From Ananas comosus (Eukaryota > Streptophyta > Magnoliopsida > Poales > Bromeliaceae), in NCBI RefSeq assembly GCF_001540865.1, contig NC_033633.1, positions 3,304,297 through 3,368,296 of the forward strand: a stretch of DNA of 64,000 bases. Direction: 5' to 3'. The notes under the pieces are model-generated. The model was not told where the DNA came from. It made no database searches and saw only the letters and a list, made by a program, of their open reading frames with translations. Of this stretch, positions 58,395-64,000 are shown piece by piece (the stretch's first letter is position 1; every line of letters begins with the position of its first letter). Made by a program: the position numbers and the translations under genes.

Positions 58395-58860
58395 GTAACG
58401 CAGCTTTCTCCTTCGCCGCCATCGCTGTTAAGCGCCCCTCACACAGCCATCCCCTTTTTCTACCGACGACCGCGCGCGATGAGGTCGCGGCGCCCGCGCG
58501 CGATGAAGTTGCAATGTTATAAGGGAACGTTGTACTATTTTAGAGAAAACTTGCACTCTTTAAGAGAAAAATTATATTTTTTTGGACGAAAGTTGCACTT
58601 TTTGAAGAAAAATTGCACTCTTTTGGCAAAAATTACACTGTTTCTCCTCTTCCTCCTCTTTCTTCTCCTTTATCTTCATTTTCGTGTGTTTTTTCTTTGC
58701 CTATCTTTTCTTCGCCCTCCACTTCCGTCGGCAAATCCTCCGCCCATCTCTCTTCGACTCTCTTTTTTTTTTTCCCTCTCTGTCGGCAGATCCTCCATCT
58801 TCTGCCCCGCACACCCTCGCCCGTGCTCGCATATGCCTGTTCGAGTTAAAAAAAAAGAGA
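58395..58860 (+). repeat. GC-rich patch plus phased TTRCACT array (copy 3)
   Basis: Cores start at 58533, 58554, (degenerate near 58574), 58596, 58616 and 58636, again 20-22 bp apart. TTTTTGGACGAAAGTTGCAC is shared exactly with copy 1. The upstream duplicate GCGCGCGATGAGGTCGCGG/GCGCGCGATGAAGTTGC and downstream pyrimidine-rich GC sequence resemble the middle of the dispersed element. Confidence 0.6.
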
Positions 58861-59227
58861 GAAAGCGCATATATAAAAAAAAAAGTATAGATCCTAATTA
58901 GAGTAGATGTCATATTCTACCTAAATTCAAAAAAAGGGGGGAAACAAAAGAAGGAAGGTATTCAAAATAAAACAAAAAAAGGGCATAATTAGTTGATTGA
59001 GATTTGTTTCCTCAATAAGTTGATTTTTTTTAAATTATTCCCAAATGGGAATCACCTTGGAATCTTATATAAAATAAGCTCCAAATTTTGAAATGGGGTT
59101 GGAGAGAGATCCGAAAGAGAACAAAAAAAAAAAAAGCAGAAGAAAGAAAAAGAAGAACAGAAGAAAAAAAAAAAAAAGGGTGAGAAACAAAAAAAGAAAA
59201 AGAAAAAGGAGAGCTTTACACTCCCTC

Positions 59228-59274
59228 CTCTCTCTCTCTCTCTCTCTCTCACTCTCTCTCTCTCTCTCTCTCTC
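59228..59274 (+). repeat. (CT)n microsatellite
   Basis: A CT run with a single A interruption, directly before the nested hairpin at 59279. Confidence 0.9.
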
Positions 59275-59278
59275 TTTC

Positions 59279-59363
59279 GTGTACGGGTACCAAAGGGGAA
59301 GCCCCTTTTGGGGTCTTGCTGGCAGAGGGGGGTGCCATGTGCACCCCTCTCCAATCCGTACAC
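59279..59363. other. Nested three-stem hairpin (cloverleaf-like)
   Basis: Outer arms GTGTACGG (59279-59286) and CCGTACAC (59356-59363) enclose AAAGGGG/CCCCTTT (loop AAG, 59292-59308) and a GC-rich hairpin around GGTGCCATGTGCACC with GAGGGG/CCCTC arms (about 59324-59350). It is not a tRNA (no T-loop or acceptor features). Function unknown. Confidence 0.6.
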
Positions 59364-59540
59364 AAACAAAAAAAAAGAGAGAAAGGGTTTGACTCTAACG
59401 ACGACGTGACGGCGACGACTTCGACGACGGCACGACAACGACGATTTCGACAACGGCAACCACAATAATTTCTACAATAACAGGAGATACACATGCGTAC
59501 GCATAGCGTAGGTGTGATTTTTTTGTTGGTTTGATCAACC

Positions 59541-59790
59541 CGACCATCTTCGTGATAGGTTTCGAACCGATCAAATTTAACATCAAATCATCACTTCCGC
59601 CATGCGTATGTATTGTTAATCTCCAAGCCGTGCGGCCATCTTCGTGATAAGCTCGACATGGTCAAAATAATTTGATTGAACCAGAGGTTTTATTACGTAA
59701 GCTGTGCGGCCATCTTCGTGATAGGCTCGACATGGGTATAAAAAAATCGTGCGGCCATCTTCGCGATAGGCTCGACACGATTAAACTCCG
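59541..59790 (+). repeat. Short interspersed repeats (GCGGCCATCTTCGTGATAGG)
   Basis: The phrase occurs at about 59634, 59706 and 59750, with a diverged copy near 59543 (CGACCATCTTCGTGATAGG), each followed by CTCGACA(T/C)GG-like text. It looks like LTR or tandem-repeat debris. Confidence 0.7.
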
Positions 59791-60179
59791 TAAAGCGCGA
59801 AAAAAAAAATAATAATAACATGAAGAATGATGATAAATAATGGACGGGTTTTGATTCGTCATTTCGTATATTTGGACAAATAAACAAAAATAAAAAAAGA
59901 ATAAAAAAAAAACGAAAGAGAAAAATGACAGAGAGAGTTGGGTTGCAACTCTTTTTACTCCCTCCCTGGCAGTGAACAAAAAAAAAAGAAAAAAAAAAAG
60001 TAGAAAAAAAAAATTGAGTAAAGAAGAAAAGAAAAAAATTCAAAAAAGAAGAAGAAGAGGGAGTTGACCTCCCTCTCCCTCTGACGGTTAACAAAAAAGG
60101 AAAAAAAAAAAAGAGAAAAGAAAAAAGGAAACGAAAAAAAAAGAAGAAAAAAAGAAGAATGAAATCGGAGTTATTTAAT

Positions 60180-60760
60180 TTAATGGGTTAATCCATTACG
60201 GGCCCAATTTCATAAGCAATCAAAAATAATACAGAGCCCATATACAAATTCGGGTCCAAGGCCCAAAACATGTGGAGCCCGAAATCCAGCCCATGTGCAG
60301 GTATAAATCAATAAAAGTCCAGCCCATATACAGGTTCGGGCCCAGAACATGTAAAGCCCGCAGCATACTTCAACCCACATATAGATTCGGGTCCAAGGCC
60401 CAAAATATGCAAAGTCTGAAATCCATTTCAGCCCACATTCAGATTTGGATCCAAAGCCAATAAAAACATATGAATAAAATCCCTCAACCCAATCCCACAA
60501 AGTCCACAAACAAAGATCCACAACCCAAACCCACAAAGTCCACAAATAAAAAAACCCAAAAAAACACCAAACCCACAAAGTCCACAAATAAAAAACCCAA
60601 AAACCCAAAATCCACAAAGTCCACAAATAAAGATCAAAAACCCAAAGTCCACAAAGTCTACGAATAAAGATCCAAAACCCAAAGTTCACAAATAAAAATC
60701 CAAAATCCAAAGTCTACAAATAAAACCCAACCAAATCTATCAAATCTATGTCACCCAAAT
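60180..60760. repeat. Tandem repeats (AACCCACAAAGTCCACAAAT and GGCCCAAAACATG types)
   Basis: 60230-60430 has diverged repeats of GGTCCAAGGCCCAAAACATG and AGCCCA.ATACAGGTTC. 60480-60730 repeats CCCACAAAGTCCACAAATAA about seven times. The 84- and 166-residue Phe/Trp/Gly-rich minus frames are products of the repeat. Confidence 0.8.
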
Positions 60761-60779
60761 ACCTCCAACCCAAACCAAA

Positions 60780-61119
60780 TTCATGGGCTTCCCAAATGGG
60801 CCCCTCACTATGAATTAATTCTATGAATTAATTTTTTGGGCTTTCCAAATGTATTCCCTATCACGAATTAATTCTATGAATTAGTTTCATGGATCCTCTT
60901 TGTCATAAATTAATATCATGAACCAATGGGCTCTCCAAATGGCCCCTATCATGAATTAATTTCATCAAATAACTTGGTGGACTTTACAAATGGGTTCCTA
61001 GCATTATTTAATTTCATGAATCAGTTTCATGAATACCTCGATTTCAATCGACCGAAAAGTCGTTAAACTAAACCCAAATTTCAAACGACCGAAAAGTCGT
61101 TAAACTAAACCCAAATTTC
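60780..61119 (+). repeat. GAATTAATT-rich repeats and a 37-bp tandem duplication
   Basis: ATGAATTAATTCTATGAATT phrases recur at 60810-61030. CGACCGAAAAGTCGTTAAAC occurs at 61049 and 61086, a 37-bp tandem duplication. Its CGACCGAAAAGTCG core is itself an imperfect palindrome. Confidence 0.8.
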
Positions 61120-62600
61120 TTGAATCATGAACTAAATCCATACACCAAACCTCGCGGTACTGGGAGAAAAAAAGAGAGGCTGCAAGGAAGTGGCAGAGAG
61201 GCGAAGAAACGTTATCATTTCTTCTATTATAGTGCAGGAGAAGGAGAAGAAAAGAAGAAAGCAAGAAAAAAAAAAGAGAAGTTGGATGGAAGTGGCGGAG
61301 ACGCTGGGAGGTGCTGTTATTGCTCCTGCCGCGGTGTAGGAGAAGGAGGCGGAAGCGGCTATTGTTAAAGTGTGTCCTCTTGAGCTTCGCTCACTGGTAC
61401 TCTTGCCTCTGTTCGTTTTTTTTACTGTTTTTTATTTTTTTATTTTTCGTTATTTCTTATTTTGTATTTCTTTTTATAAATATAAGATGTTATTTTTACT
61501 TCTTGGTTTCACTCTTCGGTTTTTTTCTTGAGTAGTTCAACGTTATGAGGGAAGCTTGAGTCCTTGTAACTTGATAAAGTCTTTTTACGGCTTGAGAAAT
61601 TTTTTTTTTTGATGTGAACAAACGTGGCTTCAACGTAAGCTACATTTCTTGTAAGGTGTGATCCATGGGGAGATGGTGGTGATAGTTTACGGAACTATAA
61701 GAGGAGCACATGAAGATCGAGGCTTGGTACTGGTCTCAGCGGTACAAGGTTTTGAAGTTTCGCTCGTTCAGCTAGGAGTTCTTCAGCGTGAACAGAGGCG
61801 TTCAGTAGAAGGGAGAGTTGATAGAACATTTAGAGCGAGTGTGCACCGCCCTAGGAGGTGCGCTCCTGGTGCGGAAGCCAACAATCGGTAGAACTTGGAT
61901 CTCGAGAGTATGGTTCGACTGCGGCCTTGAATCTCCCTTGCGCCTCTATCCTGTTTATATTGTGCTATTTATGAGTTGGGCGGCATCTTAGGTGGTGCAG
62001 CTTGAGTTCGTGTGAGTGGTGATACACCTTAGGTGGTTGTGTTACCAACTCGTTGTGAGAAGAGAGTGTCTTTTAGGTGGATTCTCTATCCTCGTTCTTC
62101 TTTAGGAAGAAGAGTTTATTTTCATCTTTGAATTTGAGTTGAACTGAACAAAAAGTAATATTTTTAGTAATGTATAAATATCCGAGAGTTTACTGGGAAG
62201 TAGAAGAGATGTGTAATTACGTGAGAAATTAAAGTATCTCTTTGATTTTCCGTGAAAATCCTTATGATTTTCTGTGTGTGTTTAGATCTGATAGTATTGA
62301 GTAAAATTCTTTTGCTTTTCTGTTAATATCTTTTTGCTTCCCTGTGTGAATAAAGTTTTGCTTGTAAATAATTCACTAATTACCGAAGTAGGTAGTTGAA
62401 GTCCTTGCCACAGTGTACCGAAGGTTGTCTGAGCTCTTAGACGACAATTAATGGGGTGTGAAAGCCACAATTCCTTGGGAGCTAATTCTCTGGTTTATAT
62501 TTACGACTATTATTTTCTCTGTTTTATCCGTTTATTTTAAAATAACTATACTAAACGGCACATGTACCGAATTCGTCCCCGTATGGGGGTGACATGTATT
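61120..62600. other. Unassigned, LTR-like transcribed-leader text
   Basis: Mixed composition with GAAGAAAAGAAGAAAGCAAG-type purine runs. At 61900-62560 short T/G-rich sentences resemble retrotransposon LTR sequence (TTAGGTGG repeated at 61990, 62029 and 62073). No primer site, polyprotein or end was identified. Confidence 0.35.
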
Positions 62601-62603
62601 TAA

Positions 62604-63600
62604 CTTAGGATACATATACATAATCCTAAGTCAACCTAAACTCTAACTGATCCAGGGTTCATATACACAATTTTGGATCAGTTATAATCTGAGATATATA
62701 ATCTCAGATTAACCGAGATTCATATACAGAATCTCAGGCTAATACAGGTGGAACCAATATACAAGGTTCTACCTCTACACTGGTCTGGAGTACATATACA
62801 TAACTCCACCCAGCTTGATCTAGGATTCGTATACACAATTCTAGATCAGCTATAATTTGAGGTACATAATCTCAGATTGACCGAGATTCATATACAGAAT
62901 CTCAGGCTAATATAAGTGGAACCAACATACAAGGTTCCACCTCTACACTGGTCTGGAGTTCATATACATAACTCCATCCAGCTTAATGGGTTTTCACTTC
63001 TCACCGATTAAGGGCTCATATACATAGTCCTAATTGGCTCAAAGTGAGATCAATATATACGATCTTACTTCCAGACTGATTCGGGATTCATATACATAAT
63101 CCCCATCAGCCTAAACTTGAGATTCATATACATAATCTCGAGCTAGCCCATACCCAAAGTAAGATCCATATACACGATCTCGTTTTCTGACTGATCTGGG
63201 ATTTATATACCCAATCCTGATCAGCTCGTGCCGAACTGAAGGTGAGATCCATATACACGATCTCGTTTTCTGACTGATATGGGATTCATATACACAATCC
63301 CAATTAGCTCGTACCAAACTGAAGGTGAGATCCATATACACGATCTCGTTTTCCGACTGATCTGGGATCCATATACACGATCCCGATCAGCCTACTTGAG
63401 ATTCATATATACAATCTCAAGCTTATTTGAACTATAGTAAACTGACTTAAAATTCATATACTGAATCTTGAGACAGCTAAACCTCTACAAAACGGAATCA
63501 ATATACACGATTCTGCTAACTGAATTGGGATTTATATACATAATCCCCATCAGCTATAAATTAAAAATGAGATCCATATACACGGTCTCATTTTTTTTCC
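62604..63600 (+). repeat. Hairpin array with conserved loop and co-varying stems (array 1)
   Basis: I count about 26 inverted-repeat units, on average 38 bp apart. Most have a 9-nt loop like CATATACAC or CATATACAT, while arms differ. Examples: CTTAGGAT/ATCCTAAG (62604-62630), AACTGATCCA/TGGATCAGTT (62645-62683), TAATCTGAGAT/ATCTCAGATTA (62685-62711), TGGAGT/ACTCCA (62786-62808), CTGATC.GGGATC/GATCCCGATCAG (63357-63390), CTTGAGATT/AATCTCAAG (63395-63421), AAAAATGAGATC/GGTCTCATTTTT (63563-63595). Several imperfections are G.T pairs. No coding frame. Confidence 0.9.
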
Positions 63601-64000
63601 AAGTGCTACTCTAAACCCATAACTGAGTACTCTAAACTCATAACCGAGTACTCTAAACCAAGTACTTAAACCTATACCAAGTACTTAAACCACATACCTG
63701 AGCCAAGTACTTGAACCTATACCAAGTACCTAAACCACATACCTAGACCAAGTACTTGAACCTATACCAAGTACCCAAACCACATACCTAAACCAAATAC
63801 TTGAACCTATGCCAAGTACCCAAACCACATACCTAAACCAAATACTTGAACCTATGCCAAGTACCCAAACCACATACCTAAACCAAGTACTTGAACCTAT
63901 ACCAAGTACCTAAACCACATACCTAAACCAAGTACTTGAACCTATACCAAGTACCCAAACCACATACCTAAACCAAGTACTTGAACCTATATCAGGTACA
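63601..64000 (+). repeat. 45-bp satellite running off the window end
   Basis: The phrase TTGAACCTAT occurs at 63711, 63756, 63801, 63846, 63891, 63936 and 63981, an exact 45-bp step. The unit holds GTACTT..AAGTAC arms around GAACCTATACC. The preceding GTACTC..GAGTAC units at 63625-63650 link it to the hairpin array. Confidence 0.95.

Noticed and set aside
59052..60094. Phe/Ser-rich minus-strand frames
   Set aside because: Products of A/G-rich purine runs and the CT microsatellite.
60210..60710. 166-residue minus-strand frame rich in Trp, Phe and Gly
   Set aside because: Translation of the AAAGTCCACAAATAA-type tandem repeats.
61658..61891. 77-residue frame MIHGEMVVIVYGTIRG
   Set aside because: No recognisable family. 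The surrounding sequence looks like LTR text, so it was left uncalled.
62604..64000. CRISPR-like array (short repeats with variable spacers)
   Set aside because: The host is a plant. The variable parts are paired arms inside palindromes rather than unique spacers, and no cas genes are present.

Overview
This is a plant nuclear genome window, probably from a monocot (pineapple-like is only a guess). The signs are intron-rich plant genes, tRNA-Met-primed miniature LTR elements, Del/Tekay-type LTRs, MITEs and an AT-rich repeat background. It holds two host gene loci, one decayed transposase locus, one orphan membrane-protein ORF, and about 45 kb of mobile or repetitive DNA. The scaffold contains N gaps at 22639, 32487-32493 and 54798.

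Layout: 1-12 kb is intergenic (a foldback repeat, MITEs, LTR remnants, Helitron-like ends). 12.27-21.7 kb (+) is a 17-coding-exon plant GH51 alpha-L-arabinofuranosidase gene. Its splicing and both catalytic glutamates are intact, but exon 7 has two in-frame stop codons, each in place of a conserved tryptophan, so as read it is a recent pseudogene. 23.57-31.32 kb (-) is a complete 14-exon gene for the nucleoporin ALADIN (445 aa), convergent with the first gene. One of its introns has AT-AC ends and U12-type (minor spliceosome) signals. 31.7-33.3 kb is a repeat element with a 74-bp minisatellite, followed by palindromic LTR debris. 33.8-36.3 kb is a decayed PIF/Harbinger locus (Myb/SANT-like fragment plus DDE transposase with frameshifts and a lost catalytic Glu), with a TRIM element inserted between its two genes and flanked by a 5-bp target duplication. 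37.5-40.1 kb is a solo 2.6-kb LTR with a 5-bp target duplication. 40.5-42.6 kb is a 75-bp satellite. 42.65-43.12 kb is the orphan ORF.

43.26-51.7 kb is nested. A second copy of the 32-kb repeat element is split by a Del-type LTR (43756-51501), which is itself split by about 4.9 kb carrying a hairpin array, tandem repeats and a GC-rich mosaic of decayed gene fragments. 52-58 kb holds MITEs (one a Mutator-type with a 9-bp target duplication), AT-only low-complexity DNA and two perfect duplications. 58.4-64 kb is mostly tandem or palindromic repeats.

The most unusual signal is an array of about 26 short hairpins at 62.60-63.60 kb. The 9-nt loop is nearly constant (CATATACAC-like), while the stem arms differ from unit to unit and remain complementary, sometimes through G.U pairs. 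A related array lies at 45.9-46.7 kb in the opposite orientation. I know of no named repeat class matching this, and it is my best candidate for something undescribed.
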